Below are positions 1 through 8,761 of a stretch of 64,000 bases of DNA, in pieces; the first letter of the stretch is position 1, and every line of letters begins with the position of its first letter. The position numbers and the translations under genes are program-made. The DNA lies in the NCBI RefSeq assembly GCF_001642935.1, contig NZ_CP016761.1, forward strand, positions 2,976,001 through 3,040,000. Reading direction: 5' to 3'. The stretch comes from Fictibacillus arsenicus. Its GTDB lineage: Bacteria > Bacillota > Bacilli > Bacillales > Fictibacillaceae. Below the pieces are notes generated by a model. The model searched no databases. It was given only the letters and a program-made list of their open reading frames with translations, and was not told the origin of the DNA.

Positions 1-1940
1 TTTCTCAAGTTCTCTGGCAGCATTTCTATCGGCAGGTTAGCTCCTGTTATGGAAAGCTGCATGATTACTAGTCCTAGCGCAATAAAACGGCCTACGTTCC
101 CGCCAAAAGCAGCCAAGAAAAGAACAATTGCAGAAAAGGCGACGCTTGCAACAATAGCGAACACTATTAATCCGCCAGGGTTGCTTACGTTCACTTTTAA
201 TACGAATAGCACGACAATCAAAAGCAAGATCGCTTGTACAATCGCAAGTGAAGCCAGCTTTAAGAACTTTACCGCAAACCAGTTAAAACTTGAAACGAAT
301 GACGGTCTTTTAAAATCAATAAATAAAGACATGATCAAGATGCCAACAAATAATCCGAGTGTAAGAACATATGGTGCTGTTGAATCACGATAGTGCTCAT
401 ATTCATTTACTGATTTACTTTTCAGCTGAACGGGAGAAGCAAACATATTAACGTTATCCTTCTCTGTATTCAAACCGCCTGTCTTCTCAGCACCTGATTT
501 AAGACCGGTTGATAGTTTTTCACTTCCCGCATTAATTTTCCCTGCACCATCATTCAGTTTAGTTGCTCCTTGAGAAAGCTTTTTCCAGCCTTCGTCTACC
601 TTAGCATTTCCATCTGAAATCTGACCAGCTCCAGAATCTAATTTTGTTACACCAGTGATTAATTCATTCCAGCCTTTATCAACTTTAGCGTTGCCGTCTG
701 CAATCTGTGCAGCACCAGCTTCGAGTTTTCCGGCACCTTGATCAAGTTTTGTCTGTCCAGTCACAAGCTGATTAAGACCGTCATTTAAAGCGACAGTTCC
801 TGGCGCAATTTTGTAAGCGATTCCATCAGCGACCGAAACAGCTCCTTCATTCAAAGCGACGGATTTAGTGGATAAATTATCTAATCCACTAGAAATCTCT
901 TTTGCTCCATCAATAATTTGCTGATAATAAGGTCCAACATTTACTGTTGGATTTGCTTTCTTATATTCTTCCAATCCAGCGACCAATCTTTGAGCTCCAG
1001 CTGCAAGTTTGGCTGAACCGTCCTTTAATCTTCCCGTACCATCGGCGACCTTTCTGCTCCCTGGTACTAAACGTTCTGCAACACCATTCTTAAGCTCCTC
1101 ACTTCCTTGTTCAGCCTTTTGAAGTCCTGCAAGAATCTGAGAAGAACCATCCTTTAAGCTGACTGTTCCTTCGTGCAGCTGCTGAGAACCATCAGCCAGC
1201 TTATTAATATCACCAGATTTTTCGTTCAATTTATTTAATAAAAGTCCTGTTCCGTTTTTCAGTTCCTTCGTACCGTTAGCCAGTTTCGTGATATCTGGCT
1301 GCTTGGAAGTTACTGAAGTTAAGAGTTCATTTGTACCTTTATGCAGCTGGCTTGTCCCGTTTGCGAGCTGTGAAGAACCATCTGCAGCTTTCCCAAACCC
1401 TTCAGAGACTTCTCCTAAACTGGCAAACATGTTTGTCACATACTTTTGTGTAATCGTATCAGCCAGTTTTTCACGCATTCTTTGTGTAGCTGTTTCAGTA
1501 ACTTTTGAGGCCAAAAAGTTAAGCCCTTCATTCTGTATATATTCTAATTCAAGCTTTTTGGGATTTGGATCTAAGACAGTTGTGACTCTCTGTGAAAAAT
1601 CCTCTGGAATAATGATAGCCATGTAATAATCATTCTTTAGAAGTCCTTTCATGGCATCAGTTGAATTTACAAATTTCCAGCCTAAATCCTTCCCATCTTT
1701 CATATTGGCTACGAGATCATCCCCAACATTGATCGCCTGATCACCATTGAAAGCACCTTTATCATTATTGACTACTGCAACTGGCAAGTTAGAAAGATTG
1801 TCATACGGTCCCCAGGTAGCTGATAAAAGTATTCCGCCATATACTACAGGAACAAGCAAAGCTGCAATAACAGAAAAAAGAATGGCCTTATTTGCAGCGA
1901 GTTTGCCGAATTCTGCGGAAAGCAACTTAAAAGTATTCAT
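1..1940 (-). CDS. yhgE: YhgE/Pip family membrane protein (partial, C-terminus beyond window)
   Basis: About 646 codons are present, starting at ATG 1940 behind a GGAGGG site; the end lies outside the window. After a short cytoplasmic start comes a membrane segment (about residues 18-40), then a long extracellular part. From about residue 170 to 480 it is built of short repeats of the type LxxGxxxLxxG, with Ala, Asp, Asn and Lys, as in YhgE/Pip proteins. Further membrane segments begin near residue 525 and continue to the window edge. The family resembles phage-infection proteins and ABC-2 type exporters; the substrate is unknown. In relatives the gene is often next to a TetR-type regulator, which would fit the palindrome just upstream. 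Confidence 0.85.
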   Translation of the reverse strand, partial: MNTFKLLSAEFGKLAANKAILFSVIAALLVPVVYGGILLSATWGPYDNLSNLPVAVVNNDKGAFNGDQAINVGDDLVANMKDGKDLGWKFVNSTDAMKGLLKNDYYMAIIIPEDFSQRVTTVLDPNPKKLELEYIQNEGLNFLASKVTETATQRMREKLADTITQKYVTNMFASLGEVSEGFGKAADGSSQLANGTSQLHKGTNELLTSVTSKQPDITKLANGTKELKNGTGLLLNKLNEKSGDINKLADGSQQLHEGTVSLKDGSSQILAGLQKAEQGSEELKNGVAERLVPGSRKVADGTGRLKDGSAKLAAGAQRLVAGLEEYKKANPTVNVGPYYQQIIDGAKEISSGLDNLSTKSVALNEGAVSVADGIAYKIAPGTVALNDGLNQLVTGQTKLDQGAGKLEAGAAQIADGNAKVDKGWNELITGVTKLDSGAGQISDGNAKVDEGWKKLSQGATKLNDGAGKINAGSEKLSTGLKSGAEKTGGLNTEKDNVNMFASPVQLKSKSVNEYEHYRDSTAPYVLTLGLFVGILIMSLFIDFKRPSFVSSFNWFAVKFLKLASLAIVQAILLLIVVLFVLKVNVSNPGGLIVFAIVASVAFSAIVLFLAAFGGNVGRFIALGLVIMQLSITGANLPIEMLPENLR

Positions 1941-1975
1941 TTAGAATCCCTCCAAATGTATGTAAGACTTCAAAA

Positions 1976-1997
1976 AATGAATGGCGACTCATTCATT
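1976..1997. promoter_or_regulatory. palindromic operator candidate upstream of yhgE
   Basis: AATGAATG and CATTCATT form perfect 8-bp arms around the 6-bp spacer gcgact, 36 bp upstream of the yhgE start. The form suits a dimeric TetR-type repressor; YhgD, the TetR partner known from Bacillus, is not in the window. Confidence 0.5.
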
Positions 1998-2122
1998 TAA
2001 TTATCATAATATTCAAATAACGAGTGGAAATCTAGTCTATCTTTAAAAACACATATTCTTTACTAGTTATCCCTACACAAAAAGTAGTACTTTAATATAT
2101 TAAAAAATAGGTCCTAGTATAT

Positions 2123-2150
2123 AAAAAAGGATGACCTTTTTAGATCATCC
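2123..2150 (-). terminator. terminator after cotF-like pair
   Basis: On the minus strand a GGATGATC/GGTCATCC stem with a short loop is followed by six T, just after the stop of the 2166-2501 gene. Confidence 0.8.
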
Positions 2151-2165
2151 TACTGCTTAACTATT

Positions 2166-2501
2166 TTATTGTGCTGGCCCCTGATGTGGAAACTGATTCA
2201 TATAATTTGAAAATTGCTGATAAGTTTGCTGCATTTTTTGTGAATCCGCTGCCTCAAGTGCATACCAGCCCTTTTTAAACATCATGTTGTAAAGTTCTCT
2301 TTGCATATTTTGCGTCTCATTAAAAACGGCAAGCAAGTCTTGATAAAGAGCTTCATGGCTTGCTTCATTTAAAGCTACAGAATAAGAATCTGTCATATAC
2401 TTTTCATAAGACAAAATATCATTAATGAAATCCCGGTCATTCATCTCTGGCGTTTTAGGTACCGCCGATTCTGGATTTTGAATTTTATTAGGCTCATTCA
2501 T
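2166..2501 (-). CDS. CotF-family spore coat protein
   Basis: This 111-residue protein has a Pro/Gln-rich start, then an alpha-helical region (RDFINDILSYEKYMTDSYSV) and a Gln-rich C-terminus ending HQGPAQ. The helical segment with the conserved D-x-L-x-x-E/K-K-x-x-x-x-x-Y pattern is typical of the CotF/COG5577 coat family, thought to sit in the spore coat. It lies 17 nt downstream of a related Gln-rich protein, so the two are probably one operon. An AAAGGGG site precedes the ATG. The exact paralogue cannot be told. Confidence 0.75.
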   Translation of the reverse strand: MNEPNKIQNPESAVPKTPEMNDRDFINDILSYEKYMTDSYSVALNEASHEALYQDLLAVFNETQNMQRELYNMMFKKGWYALEAADSQKMQQTYQQFSNYMNQFPHQGPAQ

Positions 2502-2518
2502 TCTTTTTTTACCCCTTT

Positions 2519-2809
2519 CTAGTTTTGTAAATTAGCTTGTGTCTGATTCATAGCTGATTGTTGAGATGAGATATGCCCTATAATTCGTTTATAGTGGCTT
2601 TCATGCATTTGACAGGCTTTTTCTAGTGTTGCTTTAACTTCTGGATCCTGACATTGAGTTGCCATAAAATGTGCTTTCTTCATTCCAAGCAGATTCCATG
2701 AAAGCATGTCTCTGACATAATTAAGATCTTTTCCTGTTATTACTTGTGGCGGGTTTTGAAATACTGGCTGCTGCTGATTTTGCATCTGATTTTGATTTTG
2801 TTGCGGCAT
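2519..2809 (-). CDS. Gln-rich CotF-like coat-associated protein
   Basis: This 96-residue protein begins with a low-complexity Gln/Asn segment (residues 1-20) followed by two probable helices (about 27-52 and 56-80) with Met, Cys and His residues. It is the first gene of a two-gene unit with the CotF-type gene. The start ATG has a GGAGG site 9 nt upstream. Length, composition and pairing suggest a small spore coat protein of the CotF group; this rests on resemblance and context only. Confidence 0.6.
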   Translation of the reverse strand: MPQQNQNQMQNQQQPVFQNPPQVITGKDLNYVRDMLSWNLLGMKKAHFMATQCQDPEVKATLEKACQMHESHYKRIIGHISSQQSAMNQTQANLQN

Positions 2810-2890
2810 AAAGAATAGCCTCCTTCATATTTTTTCCATATTATCTTTCCTTACTCTTTGGGGTTTATTCATTTTTTCTTTTGCTGATAT

Positions 2891-2922
2891 AAAAAAACAA
2901 GCAGCAAATCACTGCTTGTTTT
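2891..2922 (-). terminator. terminator after M14 carboxypeptidase gene
   Basis: Perfect 11-bp stem AAAACAAGCAG/CTGCTTGTTTT with a 7-nt loop, followed on the minus strand by a T run. Confidence 0.8.
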
Positions 2923-2930
2923 AATCTTTT

Positions 2931-4121
2931 TTACTTTAAGATCCATTTAGGTCCAAGAATAGTTTGTATGCGATAAAAATTTCCAAATGACGCATTCACT
3001 TTATATGTTCCAGGATATAGACTCGCCGCTGCCATTTTATGTTTTGTATTGGGACGATCATGCAGTGGTACTTTTTGAGTCAAGGTTATTGTTTTGGTCA
3101 GAGGTGTTATTCGGTTTTCCCACCTCTTATCTCCTTCAATCGCCATGTAAAGTCCTGCTTTTTTATTTCTGTTCCATTCTTCTGAAAAAATGGAGATCGG
3201 CGGATTTGTTTCTCCTGCATATGGTGCAAGTTCAAAAGTAAAACCAGGACGTTTGAATGTTTGAATGAACCAGTCTTTATATCCGCCTCCACTGGATAAA
3301 TTCGTATCAGGAGGAATGAGCCTGTACCCTGTCATTCCAGATAGCGTAGTTCCTAGTGTCTTATCCCCCTCATAGGTGTTGGAGCCATAGTTAAAATGAT
3401 AATATAAAATTCTTCCTGCTGTATGATAAGAATTTGTTAGTTCTGGGTCGACTAAGTATGTAAGAGCAGCAACTGCTTTTGCTTCAGTCGTCTGAAGTGG
3501 TGCTTTTCCTTTATAGTCTTTATAATAGGGTGCTTTAGCGTTATTATCGATTTCTTCCCATCGGGCTGGATACTGGCGATTTAGGTCTATTCCTTGTGCA
3601 TTGGATTTCCATCTTTTAAAATCTTTGCTTCCGCCGTTCATTTTTATAAGGTTCGCATGTGCTGCAGATGGAAAAGCGGACAATCCTTTTTGCTGGAGAG
3701 TCACCCCATCTGGATTTGTCATGGGGATAAACCATATAGACGTATTATTCAGTACGTGTGCAACATTGTATCCGTCTATCGTTCCATTTACTACATATTT
3801 TCCACTGTATTGATCGATCATCTCCATCACGATATTCGTTGTGATCCATTCTCGGGCATGATGTGAGGCATTATAAAGCACAGTCGCATCACCTCTGCCA
3901 AGCTTTACTGCCCATATGTCTCTTCCATATGGTGTTTTCCCTAGAGAACGGTATTGGACTAGTCCCGGATATTTTTGCGCGAGAGTTTTAATGTTACTCG
4001 TCATCGTTTCATATGTATATGTTTGATTCGGATTTACATAGCTTGCCGCTTGAGTTTTATCGCTCATAGCTGATATCCCCACTAACATTAAAGTAAAAAA
4101 TAATATAAGTCCCTTTTTCAC
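2931..4121 (-). CDS. secreted M14-family zinc carboxypeptidase
   Basis: The start is GTG 4121: the site GGAAGGAG lies 8 nt upstream, and a longer TTG start would lie inside that site. The 396-residue product starts with a Sec signal peptide (VKKGLILFFTLMLVG, probable cleavage near TQA). The M14 fold follows: HHAREW (about residue 85) supplies the first His and Glu zinc ligands, SYHTAGRILYY the second His, and FTFELAPY the catalytic Glu. The last 60 residues look like an SH3-type binding tail (GTYKVNASFGNFYRIQ). It is probably an extracellular carboxypeptidase acting on peptides or cell-wall peptides. It is a single gene with its own terminator. Confidence 0.9.
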   Translation of the reverse strand: MKKGLILFFTLMLVGISAMSDKTQAASYVNPNQTYTYETMTSNIKTLAQKYPGLVQYRSLGKTPYGRDIWAVKLGRGDATVLYNASHHAREWITTNIVMEMIDQYSGKYVVNGTIDGYNVAHVLNNTSIWFIPMTNPDGVTLQQKGLSAFPSAAHANLIKMNGGSKDFKRWKSNAQGIDLNRQYPARWEEIDNNAKAPYYKDYKGKAPLQTTEAKAVAALTYLVDPELTNSYHTAGRILYYHFNYGSNTYEGDKTLGTTLSGMTGYRLIPPDTNLSSGGGYKDWFIQTFKRPGFTFELAPYAGETNPPISIFSEEWNRNKKAGLYMAIEGDKRWENRITPLTKTITLTQKVPLHDRPNTKHKMAAASLYPGTYKVNASFGNFYRIQTILGPKWILK

Positions 4122-4280
4122 CGCTGCATCTCCTTCCAAAAATTTTAATTATTTGAATATATTAAAATTATATAGAGGAGAAGAGATTTCTGCGCATGAG
4201 TATAGTAGTCTTTAATATTTCATTTTGTTTACTTAATCTAAGACAAATTTCATGTATATTTGGTAATCATCAACAAAAAT

Positions 4281-4304
4281 ATGAGAAACTCTGAAGTCTC
4301 TCAT
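4281..4304 (-). terminator. probable terminator of the capA-like gene at 4546
   Basis: ATGAGA/TCTCAT stem, followed on the minus strand by TATTTTTG. It lies beyond the repeat element 4326-4544, so the element appears to sit between the gene's stop codon and its terminator. Confidence 0.5.
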
Positions 4305-4325
4305 TATACATAAATATTTTATTTA

Positions 4326-4544
4326 AGCTCTTTTCTAACAGATTGTTGCTACAGAGAAATTTTTAATTCTTCATTGTATAGTTAATTGGAGCGGAAGGGC
4401 GAGACACCAGCAGGATGAGTGGGACAGGTGAGACCATTCAATGACGCAAAGCGACGAATGGGCTCACCGCACACCCTGCGGAAAGCGAGTCCAAAGAGCG
4501 GAAATTAGCCTCTTTCAATAACGACAAAGATTACGAAAACAGCC
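4326..4544. repeat. MITE-like inverted-repeat element, copy A
   Basis: This 219-bp element starts AGCTCTTTTCTAACAGATTG and ends GATTACGAAAACAGCC, which are imperfect inverted repeats of each other (about 30 bp). It is flanked by the exact 8-bp direct repeat TTTATTTA (4318-4325 and 4545-4552), as expected of a target-site duplication. The right copy overlaps the stop codon of the gene at 4546. The GC-rich core (from about 4384) contains GTTAATTGGAGCGG and GCGGAAATTAGC near its two ends and a GGTGAG/CTCACC stem in the middle. Confidence 0.75.
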
Positions 4545-4545
4545 T

Positions 4546-5589
4546 TTATTTAAAATCATACCCCGTTAATTTTATTTGATAGGAAAGCTCTTCTAATTTA
4601 GCCAGTATGCGTTTTTCCTCGTCTGGATCAAGTTTTATTATCGTGTCATTTTTAATGAAATAAGGTTTAAACTGCATGCCTATTTTTCCATTAATAATAT
4701 TAATTTTCAATAATCCCGTTTCTGCACTATTCCCCTTTACATAATCCGGAAATAAAAAGTTTCCTAAAGAATAAGCAATAGGCTTTCCTTTGTAATATTG
4801 AAAACCTTGCAGAACATGAGGGTGAGAACCAACAATAGCATCTGCCCCAGCATCTATCATGGTTCGTGCATAGTTAACTTGATAGGGTTCCGGATGCTTG
4901 CTTCTTTCTTTCCCCCAATGCATGTAAACCATTAAGTAATCGCACAATTTACTCTCTCGGCTGACGATCTCTTCCAAGAGATCTAAGTTGTATCCATTAG
5001 CCAGCCCAGGACTGCTTTCACCTGCTCCCCATGATGTACTCGGCAGTACCCTCGAAAACGCTAGAAACCTGAATTTCTTTCCTTTGATCACAACTTCTTT
5101 TGAATTGTATGCTTCTTTCGTGTCGTTTCCTGCTCCTATGTAAGACAAGCCATAAGTTTTAATATAATGCATTGTATCTAGCAGCCCTTCTGCCTCGTAA
5201 TCCATCGTGTGGTTGTTAGCAAGGGAGATAAGGTCAAACCCAGCATTTTTCAAACCCTGAAGAGCTATAGGATCTGACTTAAAGTTATATTCTTTTGAGA
5301 AAACCCCAGTATGGTTAGTAACTGCTGTTTCAAGGTTTACAACAGCATAATCGCTTGCTTCAATTTCTTCTTTCACATAACGGAAAGGATAATCCGGTCC
5401 CTTTGTTTTAACGGTGTCCTTTATTGACCAGTCCATCATTGTATCACCGGCAAACACAATGGATATTTCGGGATCTGTATGTTTATAAATCGCCTCTTTC
5501 CAGAAACTTCGAAATTGATCTGCTTCAAAAATAGACGTACTCGAAAGTAAGATCGTTGTAGAAAGTACTAAGTTTTGCAGTACGTTCAT
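4546..5589 (-). CDS. CapA-family metallophosphatase-like protein
   Basis: The start chosen is ATG 5589, with GGGGGA 8 nt upstream, giving 347 residues; an in-frame start at 5631 has no such site. A hydrophobic N-terminus (LVLSTTILLSS) suggests a signal or anchor. The CapA/calcineurin-like fold shows FAGDTMMDW near residue 50, VNLETAVTNH, LANNHTMDY, YMHWGKE and GSHPHVLQGF, all metal-site motifs of the PGA_cap family. In poly-gamma-glutamate operons CapA helps anchor or export polymer, but no capB or capC is near, so the substrate is unknown. A second CapA protein lies at 31966. Confidence 0.85.
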   Translation of the reverse strand: MNVLQNLVLSTTILLSSTSIFEADQFRSFWKEAIYKHTDPEISIVFAGDTMMDWSIKDTVKTKGPDYPFRYVKEEIEASDYAVVNLETAVTNHTGVFSKEYNFKSDPIALQGLKNAGFDLISLANNHTMDYEAEGLLDTMHYIKTYGLSYIGAGNDTKEAYNSKEVVIKGKKFRFLAFSRVLPSTSWGAGESSPGLANGYNLDLLEEIVSRESKLCDYLMVYMHWGKERSKHPEPYQVNYARTMIDAGADAIVGSHPHVLQGFQYYKGKPIAYSLGNFLFPDYVKGNSAETGLLKINIINGKIGMQFKPYFIKNDTIIKLDPDEEKRILAKLEELSYQIKLTGYDFK

Positions 5590-5818
5590 ATTTTCATCCC
5601 CCTGCACCCTCTTTGCTTGGAGATTATACATTTTTAAATGTAAGAAATCTGTCGGATTGGATTAAAAAATAACTCCAATTTTGTCGCATGCGAAATAACT
5701 GGAATAAAAAAAGAAAATAGTTATATATTTAATTAACAAATGTTATACAACATGTTTACAAAATGAGAAAATGTGGAATAAATGTTTGTAATCATATTAA
5801 AAATTTGGAGGTATTAGG

Positions 5819-6178
5819 ATGGCTAGTAAATTTGTAAAGGTTTTAGGAATCGTTTTTCTTATTCTTGGTGTTATAGGATTTGTGTTTCCAATGGAAGGAT
5901 TATTCCATCTAACTCCTATTCATAACGTGATTCATATCGTTTCTGGTATTGTTGCGTTGTTTATAAGTTCAAGTGAAGCAAAAAGTATTCTTTATGCGAA
6001 AATATTTGGAATCGTGTATCTGCTTGTAGCCATATTAGGATTATTCACTCATGAATTTGCAGGAATTATGTTTATGATCGCAACAAACATTCTGCATTTT
6101 GCAATCGCATTTTCATCTTTATATGTTGGGTTTAAATCTAATGCAACTGCAACGGCTGGACATACAGCATCCAGATAA
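5819..6178 (+). CDS. DUF4383-type four-helix membrane protein
   Basis: This 119-residue protein has four membrane segments (about 5-25, 37-52, 58-77, 83-105) and the motif HNVIHIVSGIVALF typical of DUF4383. The start has a GGAGG site 9 nt upstream. Function is unknown; in other bacteria such genes are often stress-induced. Upstream, GTTTAC and GGAATA at 5753-5779 resemble a SigB promoter, but the 15-nt spacing is one longer than usual. Confidence 0.7.
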   Translation: MASKFVKVLGIVFLILGVIGFVFPMEGLFHLTPIHNVIHIVSGIVALFISSSEAKSILYAKIFGIVYLLVAILGLFTHEFAGIMFMIATNILHFAIAFSSLYVGFKSNATATAGHTASR

Positions 6179-6192
6179 GTATTTTGTTTATG

Positions 6193-6232
6193 AAAAAAGA
6201 GCAATCCCCTTTTTTGGGGAATGCTCTTTTTT
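6193..6232. terminator. bidirectional terminator
   Basis: AAAAGAGCA-TCCCC/GGGGA-TGCTCTTTT stem with A and T runs on both sides, between convergent genes. Confidence 0.85.
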
Positions 6233-6255
6233 TCTTTATATGTCAAATAGCAAAT

Positions 6256-6441
6256 TCAGCGTTTCTTTTTGCCATTTTCAAATTCCTCTTCAAAGAAAAA
6301 AGTACTAGGATGTTCACTAACTTTATAACAATATTTCTTCATATGTTTAACATACTGAAATTTTGAGATGGTGACGCATTCACCTGTTTTTAAAACAGTT
6401 ACCGTATCTCCTTGATTAAAAATGTTCCCTGATCCTTTCAA
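6256..6441 (-). CDS. small hypothetical protein
   Basis: A 61-residue product is read from TTG 6441, which has GAGGAAGGG about 10 nt upstream; an ATG at 6480 would add 13 residues but has no ribosome site. The sequence is LKGSGNIFNQGDTVTVL, then KTGECVTISKFQYV, ending in a Glu/Lys-rich tail. The beta-rich GDTVTV-x-KTGE segment looks like a small barrel. I do not recognise a function. Confidence 0.55.
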   Translation of the reverse strand: MKGSGNIFNQGDTVTVLKTGECVTISKFQYVKHMKKYCYKVSEHPSTFFFEEEFENGKKKR

Positions 6442-6589
6442 GTGAGCACTTCCCTTCCTCTCTATTTTACCACAAATCATGAATGTGCATTAAATTACAT
6501 TTTAAATACTTTCTTCTTTATTTAGTTTCTATGCTTGTTGTTTTGGGAAGAGTATTAAAACAAGAATGATGAAACTTGAGGGACTATGA

Positions 6590-7474
6590 ATGGAAAAAAA
6601 CAAAAAAAAATCACCTGATGTACCTGATCGGCAGTATTTCTTTCCAGCACAAATTATTGAATACTTTATTGAAGAAGGAAAAGAATCCTTAAAGATTACT
6701 AACTTAGCACAATTTATTCTATCTTTTATGGCCGGTGCATTCATTGCATTTGGAGCGCTAGGTTCCGTTCTTTTATCAATGGAAGTTCATACACCAGGTC
6801 CATATAATTTGCTAGCAGGTGTTGGATTTGCCATTGGTTATGCCATGATATTCTTATCTGGTTCCATACTATTTACCGAGATCAATGTATTGCTCCCAAG
6901 TTATATTTTGCAGAGCAAGTATTGGATCAGCAAAAATGTTTTGCGTTTCTGGGGAATTTGTTATATTGGAAATTTCTTAGGTGCCCTTTTTGTTGGATTT
7001 TTACTGAATTTATCAGGTTCTCTTGATAGAGAGTTTTATGAAGGGCTGCTCAAATTCATGGAAAAAAAGATGGAGTTTACAGAGCGCGGAACTTGGGGAT
7101 GGTTTCAAGTTCTTTTTTCAGGAATTCTTGCAAACTGGCTTATTGGTATAGCTGCAGTTCTTGCTACAGCGGCTCGTGATGTAATGGGCAAAATCTTTGG
7201 TATTTTATTACCGGTAATTATATTCGAAGCCGGGAACTTCCAGCACGCAGTTGCAAATATGGGATATTTCAGTATTACAGTTTTAGAAGGCTTTGAATAC
7301 AGCTGGTATGAATTCATATTGCTTAACTTGATTCCAGCCTCCATCGGAAACCTAATCGGCGGCGGAATCCTTGTATCACTTCTGCTATCATTTGCTTTCA
7401 AAGATGATATAGATGAAGATATTGTAAAAGATGATGATGAAACTGATAAAATCTCTGATAAAGTCCATAAGTAG
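6590..7474 (+). CDS. formate/nitrite transporter (FNT) family channel
   Basis: The 294-residue protein has six probable membrane helices between about residues 40 and 270. It shows the FNT pattern: an N-terminal amphipathic stretch, LSFMAGAFIAFGALG in helix 1, LSGSILFTEINVLLPS in the broken helix region, and IPASIGNLIGGGILVSLLLS near the end. FNT proteins are pentameric channels for formate, nitrite or hydrosulfide; which one cannot be told here. The C-terminus is an acidic Asp/Glu/Lys tail (KDDIDEDIVKDDDETDK). It is monocistronic with its own terminator. Confidence 0.85.
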   Translation: MEKNKKKSPDVPDRQYFFPAQIIEYFIEEGKESLKITNLAQFILSFMAGAFIAFGALGSVLLSMEVHTPGPYNLLAGVGFAIGYAMIFLSGSILFTEINVLLPSYILQSKYWISKNVLRFWGICYIGNFLGALFVGFLLNLSGSLDREFYEGLLKFMEKKMEFTERGTWGWFQVLFSGILANWLIGIAAVLATAARDVMGKIFGILLPVIIFEAGNFQHAVANMGYFSITVLEGFEYSWYEFILLNLIPASIGNLIGGGILVSLLLSFAFKDDIDEDIVKDDDETDKISDKVHK

Positions 7475-7487
7475 AATACAAGATCAT

Positions 7488-7524
7488 CACCTTCATTGTC
7501 CTATACAGTGAAGGTGTTTTTTGT
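7488..7524 (+). terminator. terminator after FNT gene
   Basis: CACCTTCATTG/CAGTGAAGGTG stem followed by TTTTTTGTT. Confidence 0.8.
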
Positions 7525-7572
7525 TAGAGTTCAAATAGGAACAGATTTTCATCAAAACAAAGGATGTATACT

Positions 7573-8478
7573 ATGTCATATCAAACTAAAATCGCATTCC
7601 TATTTGTGGCGATCGGTGCGTCTTTTTGGGGAATAATCGGTTATTTCGTTAAAGAGCTGGCTTCAATCGGATACACACCTTTACAGATTGTTTTCTTAAG
7701 AGCCATTAGCGCGTTTATCTTCTTTTTCATATGGATCATTATTTACCGTCCAGGGCTTTTAAAAATAAAATTAAAAGACAGCTGGTATTTTTTCGGTACA
7801 GGCGTACTGAGTATTTCCTTCTTTAACTGGTGTTACTTTACAACTATCCAGCACTCCTCACTCGCTATCGCAGCTATCTTGTTATATACAGCACCTGTTT
7901 TTGTTTTGTTGATTTCTATCTTTGTTTTCAAGGAAAAATTAACTTGGCAGAAGCTTATGGCATTATTCATCACTTTTTTAGGCTGTATGTTTGTTTCGGG
8001 TATTTTTTCGGGAAATTTCTCCGAGCTGTCTTGGACAGGTTTAATTACTGGACTCGGAGCTGGATTCGGTTACTCCCTTTATAGTATTTTTGGCAAACTG
8101 GCATCAAAAAAGTACGAGACACTGACCATCAGCTTTTACACATTTTTGTTTGCTATGATCGTGTTATTTCCCATAAGCGGCATCAATTCTTCTGAAACGG
8201 CTGACTTCGGTGCGCATGCCATCGTGTATACAGCAGGACTTGGATTATTCCCAACTGTTCTGGCTTATTGGTTCTATACGCAGGGATTAAAACAAGTAGA
8301 AGCGAGTAAAGCGTCTATCGTTTCGACCGTAGAACCGGTTGTCGCAACCATTATGGGGCTATTATTATATAAGGAATCCGTATCTTTCATTCAGGTGACA
8401 GGTATTCTGCTTGTGCTGGGTGCAGTGCTGCTTATCCAAGAGCGAAAAACAAAGACAGTGATGGATGCTTCATTATAA
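7573..8478 (+). CDS. EamA/DMT-superfamily transporter
   Basis: The start taken is ATG 7573, with AAAGGA 8 nt upstream; an ATG at 7564 abuts that site. The 301-residue protein has ten hydrophobic helices in two EamA repeats (about 5-138 and 147-288). Typical features are FWGIIGYFVKEL in helix 1 and KASIVSTVEPVVATIMGLLL near the end. DMT proteins of this size export small metabolites such as amino acids; the substrate is unknown. No regulator is adjacent. Confidence 0.85.
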   Translation: MSYQTKIAFLFVAIGASFWGIIGYFVKELASIGYTPLQIVFLRAISAFIFFFIWIIIYRPGLLKIKLKDSWYFFGTGVLSISFFNWCYFTTIQHSSLAIAAILLYTAPVFVLLISIFVFKEKLTWQKLMALFITFLGCMFVSGIFSGNFSELSWTGLITGLGAGFGYSLYSIFGKLASKKYETLTISFYTFLFAMIVLFPISGINSSETADFGAHAIVYTAGLGLFPTVLAYWFYTQGLKQVEASKASIVSTVEPVVATIMGLLLYKESVSFIQVTGILLVLGAVLLIQERKTKTVMDASL

Positions 8479-8720
8479 GCTTCGTTGACAAGTTGATAGA
8501 AGCTTAATGTGCGAGACTCCTCCGTGCCAGCCACATGAATATACTTCGTGCAAGGCATGCGACGAGGAACATGCCTCGTTAGGATTTGCTTGTAGACGCA
8601 GGAGCACACAAACTTCCTTGAATGTGAGACCCCGCAATCGCATTTAGCTAGCTCACCTTACCCTCGCGGAAAGCGAGCATCCTGGAGCTGAAATCAACCA
8701 CTTCCAAGAGCCCTAAAAAA
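8479..8720. repeat. repeat element core, degraded copy B
   Basis: It begins directly after the EamA stop with AAGTTGATAGAAGC and ends GGAGCTGAAATCAACC. It holds GCGAGACTCC, GCGGAAAGCGAGCATCCTGG and an extra insert (GGCATGCGACGAGGAAC) also found in copy D. Neither terminal repeat is recognisable, so this copy looks truncated. Confidence 0.6.
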
Positions 8721-8725
8721 ACACA

Positions 8726-8756
8726 ATAAAAGGGTGCAGCATGATGCTGCACCCTT
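8726..8756 (-). terminator. terminator of amino-acid ABC operon
   Basis: AAGGGTGCAGCAT/ATGCTGCACCCTT stem; the minus strand continues TTTTATTGTG. Confidence 0.8.
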
Positions 8757-8761
8757 TATGA

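Noticed and set aside
4121-4139. TTG start 18 nt upstream for the M14 carboxypeptidase
   Set aside because: That codon is part of the GGAAGGAG ribosome site serving GTG 4121.
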